11,101 bases of DNA from Paenibacillus sp. UBA6285 (lineage in GTDB: Bacteria; Bacillota; Bacilli; Paenibacillales; Paenibacillaceae). Position 1 is the stretch's first letter; the number at the start of each line of letters is the position of its first letter. The stretch lies in the NCBI GenBank assembly GCA_002438345.1, contig DJUJ01000132.1, positions 29,579 to 40,679 on the forward strand. Reading direction: 5' to 3'. The notes under the pieces are model-generated. The model saw nothing but the letters and a program-made list of their open reading frames with translations. It was not told where the DNA came from and made no database searches. The position numbers and the translations under genes are program-made. Positions 1 to 6,494 of the stretch are shown here, piece after piece.

Positions 1-278
1 ACTTGATTACGAAGTTGAATTAGATCCTTATCCTTGTCGGCGACCTTCATTTCCATGCGGAGATTGGTTAGTGATAGTGCGGCTGCCTCAGCTTCCAGCT
101 GTGAGATCGACTGCGAGGCATGGAAATGCATAGAGGTGACCAGACTGGAGAGGGACAGTGCTGCTGCTGCCGGCAGGGCGAACGCAAGTGGCTTGGATAT
201 CTGGAGTTGTTTGACTGGGCGTCCGGCATCCCTTACGACGAGCAGCGTAATCCGGTTATGATCTTGCTGACTCTTCAT
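1..278 (-). CDS. Membrane-anchored coiled-coil protein, probable M23-family cell-wall peptidase (N-terminal part)
   Basis: The reverse strand is open from an ATG at 278 to the window edge, giving 92 residues that begin MKSQQDHNRITLLVVRDAG. The start is supported by AAAGGAG a few bases upstream; an in-frame ATG at 299 lies upstream of that site and is less likely. Residues 1-25 are polar and basic. Residues about 28-50 form one hydrophobic Ala/Leu-rich segment, which fits a membrane anchor with the N-terminus inside. From about residue 55 the sequence is Glu/Leu/Ala-rich with heptad-like spacing (ISQLEAEAAALSLTNLRMEM), so probably an extracellular coiled coil. This layout matches the front of Firmicute M23 metallopeptidases that hydrolyse peptidoglycan. 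The catalytic domain lies outside the window, so the enzyme assignment is inference. It is divergent from the cardiolipin synthase gene, so both act at the envelope. Confidence 0.6.
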   Translation of the reverse strand, partial: MKSQQDHNRITLLVVRDAGRPVKQLQISKPLAFALPAAAALSLSSLVTSMHFHASQSISQLEAEAAALSLTNLRMEMKVADKDKDLIQLRNQ

Positions 279-506
279 GGCTTCTCCTTTCCGCGGCATT
301 TGGCAGCCGCCTTACGATACCCGAAGCTAACGACCGTACTTCCATTAGGCTCATCCCGAATTGTCTTACTACTCTATGTATTCCATATCTTTCGGGAACA
401 TGACAACGGTTTGTTTGAATAAAGAAAGAGAGTTACGGCAAAACCTGTACTAGAGTCGTCGCAGCGAGTCTATTGCAACTGTTTTATTAATGGAGGGGGT
501 AGGGAA
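279..506. other. Divergent intergenic region between the M23-like gene and cls
   Basis: These 228 bases separate two divergently transcribed envelope genes and should hold both promoters. I could not find a convincing sigma-A promoter in either direction. The only strong signals are the ribosome binding sites at its edges: AAAGGAG for the minus-strand gene near 284-290 and GGAGGGGG at 492-499 for cls. No RNA gene, large inverted repeat or credible small ORF was seen. Confidence 0.4.
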
Positions 507-1937
507 TTGAAGACCTTTGCGATAATTCTAAGTCTTTTTATTATACAGATCGCAGTAATTGTATTTATGGAGTTCCGTCGCCCGCAAAGGGCTATGGCGT
601 GGTTGTTCATTTCATTCTGTTGTCCACCACTTGGTCTTGCATTCTATTATTTTCTGGGTCGTGATTATAGACAGAATCGAAAATTAAACAAAAGATGTAC
701 TTCACTCTTCCGTGAAATTCGTTCGTATGTCTCTGGTAAAATTAAGGTAGTAAAGAATGTTACTGAGAGTGGAAATGCTCAGTTTGAGAATAATAAAGGT
801 CTATTGGATTTGCTCTCGAAGATCTCAGAAGGACCGATTACAGGCCACAATAAGAGCAGGGTATTATCAACCGCGAGAGAAGCGTATGATGCTATGCTGG
901 GAGCTATGGAAGAAGCGAAAGAACATATACACCTGGAATTCTATATTTATCGTGATGATGAGATTGGTGAGCAATTTCAAGATGTTATGATACGGAAGGC
1001 GCGTCAGGGCGTTAAGGTGCGCTTGCTTTGTGATGGTCTAGGCAGTCATCACTTGAGTCGAAGATTCATTCGTACCTTGAGAAATGCGGGAGTAGAGTTC
1101 CACTTTTTTTTACCTCCGATTAGTTCTCTATTGGAACGCCGCTTTAAGTTTCGTAATCATCGGAAGATCCTGGTGGTGGATGGATTGGTTGGCTTTACGG
1201 GTGGAATGAACATAGGGGATGATTATTTGGGAAAGGACCTCAAAATGGGAAACTGGCGTGATACCCATCTGCGTCTTGAAGGAGACTCGGTATATTATAT
1301 CCAATATGTCTTCTTAAAGGATTGGAGACTGGCCTCTGGTGAAAGCATGAGCCATCCTCGTCTGTTCCCAAAACATGCTTGTGAGGAGCAAGAAGCTGTG
1401 CAAATTGTTGGGAGCGGACCGGATGCTGCAATAGACGCCTCTCAGGAAATGTATTTTGCCGCGTTGTGCGCAGCTAAACATCGGATTTGGATTACTTCAC
1501 CATATTTTATCCCTGATCCCGCCATTTGCCGGGCTTTGAAGAGCGCAGTACTTCGTGGAGTGGATGTAAGAATTATCATTCCGGCGAAGCCTGATAATAT
1601 ACTTGTCTATCATGCTTCTTTGTCTTATTTGGAAAATTTACAAGATGCAGGAGTGAAATTCTACCGCTATACCAAAGGATTTATGCATGCCAAAATCATG
1701 ATTGTCGATGATCTGTTGGCTACGGTGGGAAGTGCAAATCTGGATATGCGCAGCTTTTATTCTAACTTTGAATTGACTGCTGTGCTGCTTCATCCTGATG
1801 CTATATCTCCACTAGTCACAGGGTTTGAGAAGGATCAAAAGCACAGTGAATATATTGATCCTGTAAAGTTTAAGGAGAGAGGGAGAGTTGTCAAACTCGG
1901 TGAAGGGCTGTGTCAGTTGTTATCTCCGCTATTATGA
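507..1937 (+). CDS. cls: Cardiolipin synthase (phospholipase D superfamily)
   Basis: This 476-residue protein is a full-length bacterial cardiolipin synthase, which condenses two phosphatidylglycerol molecules into cardiolipin and glycerol at the inner face of the membrane. Two hydrophobic segments near residues 3-20 and 29-50 anchor it. Both phospholipase D HKD signatures are intact: H218-x-K220-x4-D225 in FRNHRKILVVD, followed by GFTGGMNIG, and H394-x-K396-x4-D401 in FMHAKIMIVDD, followed by the VGSANLDMRS motif typical of the family. The length is normal. The start is TTG at 507, chosen because GGAGGGGG lies 7 bases upstream and because it gives the expected N-terminal membrane segment directly. 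It stands alone, with 171 bases before the next gene. Several Cls paralogues are common in Firmicutes, so which one this is cannot be told from the window. Confidence 0.93.
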   Translation: MKTFAIILSLFIIQIAVIVFMEFRRPQRAMAWLFISFCCPPLGLAFYYFLGRDYRQNRKLNKRCTSLFREIRSYVSGKIKVVKNVTESGNAQFENNKGLLDLLSKISEGPITGHNKSRVLSTAREAYDAMLGAMEEAKEHIHLEFYIYRDDEIGEQFQDVMIRKARQGVKVRLLCDGLGSHHLSRRFIRTLRNAGVEFHFFLPPISSLLERRFKFRNHRKILVVDGLVGFTGGMNIGDDYLGKDLKMGNWRDTHLRLEGDSVYYIQYVFLKDWRLASGESMSHPRLFPKHACEEQEAVQIVGSGPDAAIDASQEMYFAALCAAKHRIWITSPYFIPDPAICRALKSAVLRGVDVRIIIPAKPDNILVYHASLSYLENLQDAGVKFYRYTKGFMHAKIMIVDDLLATVGSANLDMRSFYSNFELTAVLLHPDAISPLVTGFEKDQKHSEYIDPVKFKERGRVVKLGEGLCQLLSPLL

Positions 1938-2008
1938 CCGGAAAGAGGACTAAATCTGAACTTTTCGAAGGATATAACGTGTTCCATTCATTATTAGGGC
2001 TTATTTTA

Positions 2009-2017
2009 TGATATAAT
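2009..2017 (+). promoter_or_regulatory. Probable extended -10 promoter of the yitT-like gene
   Basis: TGATATAAT at 2009-2017 is an exact TG-N-TATAAT extended -10 element. The -35 region about 17-19 bases upstream (around 1987-1994) matches the consensus only weakly, which is usual for extended -10 promoters. Transcription would begin near 2024 and leave a leader of about 85 nt that contains the inverted repeat at 2042-2064. The area is very A+T rich, so a chance match is possible. Confidence 0.42.
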
Positions 2018-2041
2018 AATTGTATAAGAAGAAATGTAAGA

Positions 2042-2064
2042 AAGTATAGATTATAATTATACTT
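2042..2064. repeat. Inverted repeat AAGTATA / TATACTT upstream of the yitT-like gene
   Basis: AAGTATA (2042-2048) and TATACTT (2058-2064) are perfect complements around a 9-base A+T-rich loop. The left arm sits in the 12-mer TAAGAAAGTATA (2037-2048), which recurs exactly at 3027-3038 just after the same gene, again followed by TATACTT. It could be a transcribed hairpin in the 5' leader, an operator, or part of a dispersed repeat family. Confidence 0.5.
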
Positions 2065-2108
2065 CCGAATGTTTCAAAACTATACTGTTAAATTGTAGGG
2101 GGAGTTCT

Positions 2109-3017
2109 ATGAATGTGAGTCCACAAATGATTGCCAAAGAGGAACAGAACAAACTGCAAAAGACCGGAACACATAAAATGGCTAAGTTCGCGCAGCGAAT
2201 GATCATGTTATCCATAGGGGCAGCAATGATGGCTGTTGCACTTGAGATATTCCTCGTACCAAATCAAATGATTGATGGTGGAATTACCGGTATCTCCATT
2301 ATTTTATCATATCTGTTCGACATTCCTCTGGGAATTTTATTGACGCTGTTAAATCTTCCGTTCCTGTTAATTGGTTATAAGCAAATCGGTAAGACCTTTG
2401 CCTTATCTACCTTATATGCAATCGTACTTATGTCTATTGGTACTTCCTTGTTGCATCATGTGAATGCCTTTACGGTTGAGCCCATGCTTGCTGCCGTGTT
2501 TGGAGGTATCATTCTTGGTGTAGGTGTAGGGTTAGTTGTACGTTTTGGAGGATCTCTAGACGGTACAGAAATTGTAGCGATTCTAGTAGCCAAGAAGCTT
2601 CCCTTCTCTGTAGGTGAAGTTGTTATGTTCTTCAATCTGTTCATCTTATCCGGAGCTGGATTTGTGTACGGTTGGAATAATGCGATGTTCTCACTAATTG
2701 CTTATTACATTGCATTCAAGGTGATTGACATTACACTTGAGGGTTTAGATCAATCGAAATCAGTATGGATTATTAGTGATAATTTCCGTGATATCGGTGA
2801 AGCCCTGACGGAGCGTCTTGGACGCGGTGTTACTTATTTAGATGGAGAAGGTGGGTTTTCCGGGGAGAATAAGAAAGTGATCTTCGTGGTTATTACCCGT
2901 TTGGAAGAAGCCAAGGTTAAATCCATTGTTGAGGATTGGGATTCTGGTGCATTCATCGCAATAGGTAACATTCATGATGTTAAAGGTGGCCGTTTCAAGA
3001 AGAAAGCAATTCATTAG
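2109..3017 (+). CDS. YitT family membrane protein (DUF161 plus C-terminal DUF2179)
   Basis: This 302-residue protein has the standard YitT layout. A charged N-terminal stretch (1-30) is followed by about five hydrophobic membrane segments (roughly 32-50, 58-90, 98-118, 125-145 and 168-208), with a conserved-looking glycine-rich part LVVRFGGSLDGTEI near 142-155. A soluble C-terminal domain runs from about 220 to 300 and matches DUF2179, with the family-typical GRGVTYLDGEGGF and KGGRFKK stretches. YitT proteins are common in several copies in spore-forming Firmicutes; their transported substrate or function is not established, so none is given here. The ATG at 2109 follows GGGGGAG a few bases upstream. 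It appears monocistronic, with an extended -10 promoter upstream and hairpin-rich DNA downstream, and converges on the NHEJ cluster. Confidence 0.9.
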   Translation: MNVSPQMIAKEEQNKLQKTGTHKMAKFAQRMIMLSIGAAMMAVALEIFLVPNQMIDGGITGISIILSYLFDIPLGILLTLLNLPFLLIGYKQIGKTFALSTLYAIVLMSIGTSLLHHVNAFTVEPMLAAVFGGIILGVGVGLVVRFGGSLDGTEIVAILVAKKLPFSVGEVVMFFNLFILSGAGFVYGWNNAMFSLIAYYIAFKVIDITLEGLDQSKSVWIISDNFRDIGEALTERLGRGVTYLDGEGGFSGENKKVIFVVITRLEEAKVKSIVEDWDSGAFIAIGNIHDVKGGRFKKKAIH

Positions 3018-3026
3018 TTTAAACTA

Positions 3027-3056
3027 TAAGAAAGTATAAGTTTCACGCTATACTTT
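3027..3056. repeat. Inverted repeat AAAGTATA / TATACTTT downstream of the yitT-like gene
   Basis: AAAGTATA (3031-3038) and TATACTTT (3049-3056) are perfect complements around a 10-base loop. With a small bulge the pairing extends outward, since ATAAG precedes the left arm and ATCCTTAT follows the right arm. It carries the same TAAGAAAGTATA 12-mer as the repeat at 2037-2048. It begins 10 bases after the stop codon and may act as a 3' end structure, although it lacks a clean T-run. Confidence 0.5.
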
Positions 3057-3075
3057 ATCCTTATAATTCTCGCAT

Positions 3076-3114
3076 AAACGCTTACCGTCCTATAAAGGAC
3101 GCCAAAGGCGTTTT
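3076..3114 (+). terminator. Nested hairpin, possible terminator of the yitT-like gene
   Basis: An outer stem AAACGC (3076-3081) pairs with GCGTTT (3108-3113). Inside it CGTCCT (3086-3091) pairs with AGGACG (3096-3101) around a four-base loop. The right arm runs into TTTT (3111-3114). The tail is short, so termination is plausible but not certain; the two-stem shape also suits a mobile-type intergenic repeat. Confidence 0.4.
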
Positions 3115-3143
3115 AGCTTGGCACTTTAGTATTATTAACTGAA

Positions 3144-3225
3144 AGAAGGTATTTTTACGAATAATGGAGCAATAACTACGGTGAACAAGACTCGATGTGC
3201 CGTATTCTTAACTTATATACCTTCT
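3144..3225. repeat. Foldback element with 9-base inverted ends
   Basis: AGAAGGTAT (3144-3152) is the exact complement of ATACCTTCT (3217-3225), with 64 bases between. A smaller inner pair TACGG/CCGTA lies inside (about 3177-3181 and 3200-3204). No ORF is enclosed. The shape resembles a small non-coding foldback repeat; identity with a known family could not be tested. Confidence 0.4.
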
Positions 3226-3244
3226 GTCCTTGAGTGGGACGCCA

Positions 3245-3283
3245 AATAAGCTCGTAGCATGAAGTTGATGCTGCGGGCTTATT
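3245..3283. terminator. Strong stem-loop between convergent genes, possible bidirectional terminator
   Basis: A 15-base stem (3245-3259 with 3269-3283) forms around a 9-base loop; thirteen pairs are Watson-Crick and two are U-G wobbles on the plus-strand RNA. It lies about 38 bases past the stop of the minus-strand polymerase gene and is bounded by AATAA/TTATT, so A/T-rich flanks are present on both sides, though no long T-run. It is the best candidate for the 3' end of the ku-ligase-polymerase transcript and may also stop read-through from the yitT-like gene. Confidence 0.48.
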
Positions 3284-3320
3284 GCTGTATTAGGACCTTA
3301 TTATTCATGGCATTCCACCC

Positions 3321-4205
3321 CTATGGGAGCTTAGCGATGAGTTGTTCGACGGGCTGTGGAGGCACTTTTTCCAGAAGATCTCCTATACGTTGCAGGCGTT
3401 CCTCGATATTGAGTAGATGAAAATTAGAGGGAGATACATTTTGCTGAACCTCTTCCCAGAGCAAAGGCGTGGATACTGTAGCGAACGGACGCGCGCGTGG
3501 TGTGTAAGGAGCAGCTAAAGTTTTACCACTATAATGTTGGAGGTAGTCAAAATAAATTTTATCTCCACGATTCTTCTTCAGACGTTCCAATGTGAATAAA
3601 TCGGGGTGCTTCTCGGTGACATAACGGCCGACAAAGTGCCCAATTTTTCGCAGTCCATCAAAAGTAACGCCAGACTCGATAGGAACAATGATCTGCACCC
3701 CGGTGGCACCGGAGGTTTTGGGTACAGACAACAATCCAAGGGAGGTTAAGACCGTTCCTACGATCGCAGTTGCTTCCATGATACGGGGTTCAACTTCACG
3801 TGACGGATCGAGATCAATCATCCATTCACAAGGCAGATCGCTACCTACATAATGCAGAGAAGGGTGGAATTCCAAGGCAGCGAGATTACCCAGCCAGATC
3901 AGCTCGGGTAAGCCTTGCAGCATGATGTAGTTAATATTCTCATATTTTGCGGTCTGGACAAAGGAAGGTAGAGGATCAGGAGCATTTTTCTGATAAAAGG
4001 ACATTCCGGAAATCCCATGAGGATAACGGATGACCGTAAGCAGCCGATCTCGGCAATAGCGCAGCAGGTAGGGGGAGAGTGCGGCGAGCTTTTGCAGATA
4101 GATCCGCTTCGTAATCCCACATTCAGGCCATAGCAGCTTGTCCGGATTGGTGATGATTAACTCTTGGCCGTCTACGGTAATTGTGCCTTTGATGGCTGCT
4201 GGCAT
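3321..4205 (-). CDS. ligD: NHEJ DNA polymerase/primase, stand-alone LigD polymerase domain
   Basis: This 294-residue protein is a stand-alone archaeo-eukaryotic-primase-type polymerase of the LigD Pol family, which fills gaps and adds nucleotides at broken ends during Ku-dependent end joining. It begins with the family-typical VDGQELIITNPDKLLWPE (11-28). The catalytic acidic pair is D131/D133 in WMIDLDPS, and the third aspartate is D220 in KIYFDYLQ, followed by TLAAPYTPRARPFATVSTPLLW. The nucleotide-binding SGxxGxH motif reads SGATGVQ (165-171), so the usual histidine is glutamine. I chose the ATG at 4205 because GAGAGGAAG precedes it at the right distance and because it leaves 17 bases after the ligase stop. 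An in-frame ATG at 4256 would add 17 atypical residues and overlap the ligase gene. No phosphoesterase domain is present. Confidence 0.88.
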   Translation of the reverse strand: MPAAIKGTITVDGQELIITNPDKLLWPECGITKRIYLQKLAALSPYLLRYCRDRLLTVIRYPHGISGMSFYQKNAPDPLPSFVQTAKYENINYIMLQGLPELIWLGNLAALEFHPSLHYVGSDLPCEWMIDLDPSREVEPRIMEATAIVGTVLTSLGLLSVPKTSGATGVQIIVPIESGVTFDGLRKIGHFVGRYVTEKHPDLFTLERLKKNRGDKIYFDYLQHYSGKTLAAPYTPRARPFATVSTPLLWEEVQQNVSPSNFHLLNIEERLQRIGDLLEKVPPQPVEQLIAKLP

Positions 4206-4222
4206 CCTGAACTTCCTCTCTG

Positions 4223-5179
4223 TTATAGGAATGGGGATTTTTGCACCATAGTGCATGACTGCGGTGGAAGATCCACTCTAGCCTGAGTGACAGGTTGACG
4301 TAGAGTACCAGAGGTATTCCATTCCAGAAAATGTACCTTGAAGACGAGTTCTGGTTTGATCCAAAAAGCACCCTTCCGTCGCTGAGGAAAAGCTGCAAAT
4401 GGCATTCTGTCTATATTCAGACTGTGCACTAGTGCGGTTAAGTCTCGCTTATCCTGAACAGTTAGTTTGCCCGGACCAGCATGTCCGATATAATGCAAAT
4501 TCTCATTGTCGTCATATAGACCAAGTAGCAGTGCATTGACGATACCGTCTCGAAACGTAACGCCTCCGGCAACAGCCATAATATCGGAAATAATCTTGCG
4601 TTTCTGCCAGCGCTTATCTTTTCCACCCGGAGCATAAGTACTGTTAATATCCTTGCAGACGATTCCCTCCAAGTTCTGGTTCTGAGCGGCGGCGAACAAT
4701 TCTGCGGGATCGGTATAACTTGGTACGGCCTGAACATGTGGATGCGGCAGCAGTATATCGCTCAGGAGTTGCTGCCGCGAGAATAAAGGCTGTTCCCTCG
4801 TCGATTGACCATTATAGAACAGAATATCAAAAATCATATAAATAACAGGAACTTGATGCTTAACGACAGAAATGGTGGAGCCATTCTTTAAGCTGTCCCT
4901 CCGCATAACCTCGTGAAATGAGGGCTTGCCATCCTTGAGTGCAATGATCTCACCATCTAGAATAACGGAATCAGCCTTGCAATATGCGGCGACATCAGTA
5001 AGTTCAGGATATTGCCCTGTTCGGTAATTTCCGCGTCTGTTGATAAGCTCACTGGAGTTCCCATCGAAATAGGACAACATGCGTACACCGTCCCATTTAA
5101 TCTGGGCGATCCACTGGTTGCCTGCTGGAAGCTGCTCAGCCAGTATGGGTTCAAAAGGAATAATGGGCTGAAGCTTCAT
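4223..5179 (-). CDS. ligD: NHEJ ATP-dependent DNA ligase (LigD ligase domain)
   Basis: This 318-residue enzyme seals breaks by the lysyl-AMP mechanism and matches the LigD-type ligase family. The motif I nucleophile is K28 in QIKWDGVR. Other nucleotidyltransferase motifs are visible in order: NRRG (47-50), DGEIIA (75-80), MIFDILFYNG (115-124), EGIVCKD (171-177) and WQKRK (191-195). The C-terminal oligonucleotide-binding fold starts near residue 205 with GGVTFRDGIVNALLLGLYDD and contains YIGHAGPG (230-237). The start is fixed by AGGAGG at 5193-5188, nine bases upstream, which overlaps the ku stop codon; this points to coupled translation of Ku and ligase. The protein ends after the ligase fold, and the polymerase is encoded separately in another frame just downstream, unlike the single Lig-Pol chain known from Bacillus subtilis. 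Confidence 0.92.
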   Translation of the reverse strand: MKLQPIIPFEPILAEQLPAGNQWIAQIKWDGVRMLSYFDGNSSELINRRGNYRTGQYPELTDVAAYCKADSVILDGEIIALKDGKPSFHEVMRRDSLKNGSTISVVKHQVPVIYMIFDILFYNGQSTREQPLFSRQQLLSDILLPHPHVQAVPSYTDPAELFAAAQNQNLEGIVCKDINSTYAPGGKDKRWQKRKIISDIMAVAGGVTFRDGIVNALLLGLYDDNENLHYIGHAGPGKLTVQDKRDLTALVHSLNIDRMPFAAFPQRRKGAFWIKPELVFKVHFLEWNTSGTLRQPVTQARVDLPPQSCTMVQKSPFL

Positions 5180-5191
5180 CAGCAGTGCCTC

Positions 5192-6163
5192 CTAAGATAC
5201 GGTTGTTTTACTTTTCGGGCTGCGGCGTTTCGGTTTTGGCGCGATGACTGGAATCGGTCCTGTCACTTCGTTTAGCTGCTCCGCAGGTTCGGGCGTGGCT
5301 GCTTTGGTTTTAGGAGACTTTCTCTTGGTAGCAGAAGCCGCTTTGGACTTGGTCTTTGCGGTGCCGCTTAATGAAGGACCTGGATCTGGAGGGATATGCT
5401 GTACCGCCTGAATACTAGCCTGCAGCGCAGCCATAAGATCGATTACATTGCTTTCCTGTTTCGTAGGCGCAACATGAAATTCTTCGCCTGCAATTTTGTG
5501 CGAGATCAGATCAAGCATACGCTGGCGATAATCGTCGGTATATTTTGCCGGATCAAAAGGAGTGGATAGCTGTGAAATTAGCAGTTTAGCCATATCCAGC
5601 TCTTTATCGTTCACCACTCCTGCTTCAGGGAGACCGGGAACTTGCGAGATCGGCCGCACCTCATCAGGATAGAAAATGGTCTCAATAGCGAGGCAATCCT
5701 CCAGCACACGAATGGCGGCAAGACTGCTTTTGGAACGAATCGAAATTTTGGCGATACCAATTTTACCAGTTTGCCTCATGGCTTCCATCAGAAGCCGATA
5801 AGCATTTGTGCCTGCCTGATCCGGGGATAAGTAGTAGGTTTTTTGAAAATAAATCGGATCAATCTCCGTCAGGTCTACAAAGTCGAGAATAGTAATACTT
5901 TTGCTGCTTTCGTCGGTTAATTGATCCAATTCCTCTTTATCGAAGAGAACAAACTTCCCTTTTTCATACTCATAACCCTTGCCGATCTCTTCCCAAGCCA
6001 CTTCTTTGTCACATACCGGACATTTTCGTACATAGGACAGTGGACTGCCACATTCCTTATGGATATACCGCAGAGAAATATCCTTGTCCTCCGTAGCGGA
6101 GAACATTTTTACTGGAACATGCACTAGTCCGAAGCTAATGGCTCCTTTCCAAACGGTATGCAT
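5192..6163 (-). CDS. ku: Ku homodimeric DNA end-binding protein (NHEJ)
   Basis: This 323-residue protein is bacterial Ku, which encircles broken DNA ends as a homodimer and recruits the NHEJ ligase and polymerase. The opening MHTVWKGAISFGLVHVPVKM is diagnostic. The core runs to about residue 255 and ends in the conserved DLMAALQASIQ. A possible metal site H35-x2-C38-x9-C48-x2-C51 is visible in HKECGSPLSYVRKCPVC. After a proline linker the tail (265-323) is rich in Lys, Ser and Pro and contains two near-copies, KRKSPKTK (280-287) and KRRSPKSK (312-319); basic Ku tails are known to bind DNA. The ATG at 6163 is chosen since AGGAGG lies 8 bases upstream; the in-frame GTG at 6172 overlaps that site. 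It is the first gene of the ku-ligase-polymerase set. Confidence 0.95.
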   Translation of the reverse strand: MHTVWKGAISFGLVHVPVKMFSATEDKDISLRYIHKECGSPLSYVRKCPVCDKEVAWEEIGKGYEYEKGKFVLFDKEELDQLTDESSKSITILDFVDLTEIDPIYFQKTYYLSPDQAGTNAYRLLMEAMRQTGKIGIAKISIRSKSSLAAIRVLEDCLAIETIFYPDEVRPISQVPGLPEAGVVNDKELDMAKLLISQLSTPFDPAKYTDDYRQRMLDLISHKIAGEEFHVAPTKQESNVIDLMAALQASIQAVQHIPPDPGPSLSGTAKTKSKAASATKRKSPKTKAATPEPAEQLNEVTGPIPVIAPKPKRRSPKSKTTVS

Positions 6164-6201
6164 GAGAAACACCTCCTGATATTAGTTTGGCTGCTTTGGG
6201 T

Positions 6202-6208
6202 TAGTATG
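6202..6208 (-). promoter_or_regulatory. Possible sigma-G-like -10 element upstream of ku
   Basis: On the minus strand CATACTA lies at 6208-6202, about 38 bases before the ku start codon. It matches the -10 consensus of the forespore factor sigma-G exactly. The region where the -35 should be (17-18 bases further up) does not match GHATR, so this is only suggestive. In Bacillus subtilis ku and ligD are forespore-expressed, which makes the site worth testing. Confidence 0.3.
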
Positions 6209-6302
6209 AGACACGAGAAGCTTTTCTAGCCGAATGCATTTTTTGTGAAGCATGGGAAAATATAAAGTCAGGCTTGTGAAGCTGAGGAGGAGAATACTAG
6301 TC

Positions 6303-6473
6303 ATGGAACCGCGTGGAAACGAGTGGAGCGATGCGCTGAGCGAGCAGGATATTCCAGCGACAGTTGTGGATTGGGACAGCATTATTGCTCCACCGGAGGC
6401 TAGGCAGGTATCCGATTCAGAGAAGCTGGATGCGGAACGAACCCTCGAAGACACGTCACCCCTAGAATCGTAA
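6303..6473 (+). CDS. Small acidic protein of unknown function, upstream of sspH
   Basis: A 56-residue protein, MEPRGNEWSDALSEQDIPAT onward, is predicted from an ATG at 6303 preceded by GAGGAGGAG. An in-frame ATG at 6252 would add 17 basic residues but has no ribosome binding site as good. The product is strongly acidic, has no membrane segment or cysteine, and I recognise no family. It is 21 bases ahead of sspH on the same strand, with no terminator between, so the two are probably co-transcribed. A sporulation-related role is only inferred from that neighbour. The good ribosome binding site and the spacing to sspH support it as real. Confidence 0.55.
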   Translation: MEPRGNEWSDALSEQDIPATVVDWDSIIAPPEARQVSDSEKLDAERTLEDTSPLES

Positions 6474-6494
6474 AAATAAAGGAGGAGAACAGTT

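Larger units (their letters stand above)
3018..3320. other. Hairpin-rich intergenic region between convergent genes
   Basis: These 303 bases between two convergent genes hold no credible ORF but are crowded with foldback structures. There are four: an AAAGTATA/TATACTTT hairpin, a nested hairpin with AAACGC/GCGTTT outside CGTCCT/AGGACG, a 9-base inverted repeat AGAAGGTAT/ATACCTTCT spanning 3144-3225, and a 15-base stem at 3245-3283. Two of these modules share the motif GTCCT-N5-6-GGACGCCAAA. The content looks like intergenic repeat elements plus terminators rather than a gene. Confidence 0.6.

Noticed and set aside
34..422. Plus-strand reading frames opposite the M23-like gene
   Set aside because: They overlap the minus-strand frame, which has a start with a good ribosome binding site and a natural membrane-anchor plus coiled-coil composition; the plus-strand products look like translated antisense.
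440..480. ECF-type promoter before cls (AAAC ... CGTC)
   Set aside because: The spacing between the two elements is about 12 bases, too short for the usual 16-17, so I did not call it.
4206..4277. Ligase and polymerase as one gene broken by a recent frameshift
   Set aside because: The polymerase has its own ribosome binding site and natural N-terminus, the ligase ends after a complete fold, and the polymerase frame is closed by a stop just upstream. Two intact genes explain the data better.
6238..6268. Plus-strand sigma-G promoter for the sspH unit (GAATG ... CATGGGA)
   Set aside because: The spacer is only 14 bases and the -10 half matches poorly, so it does not meet the consensus.
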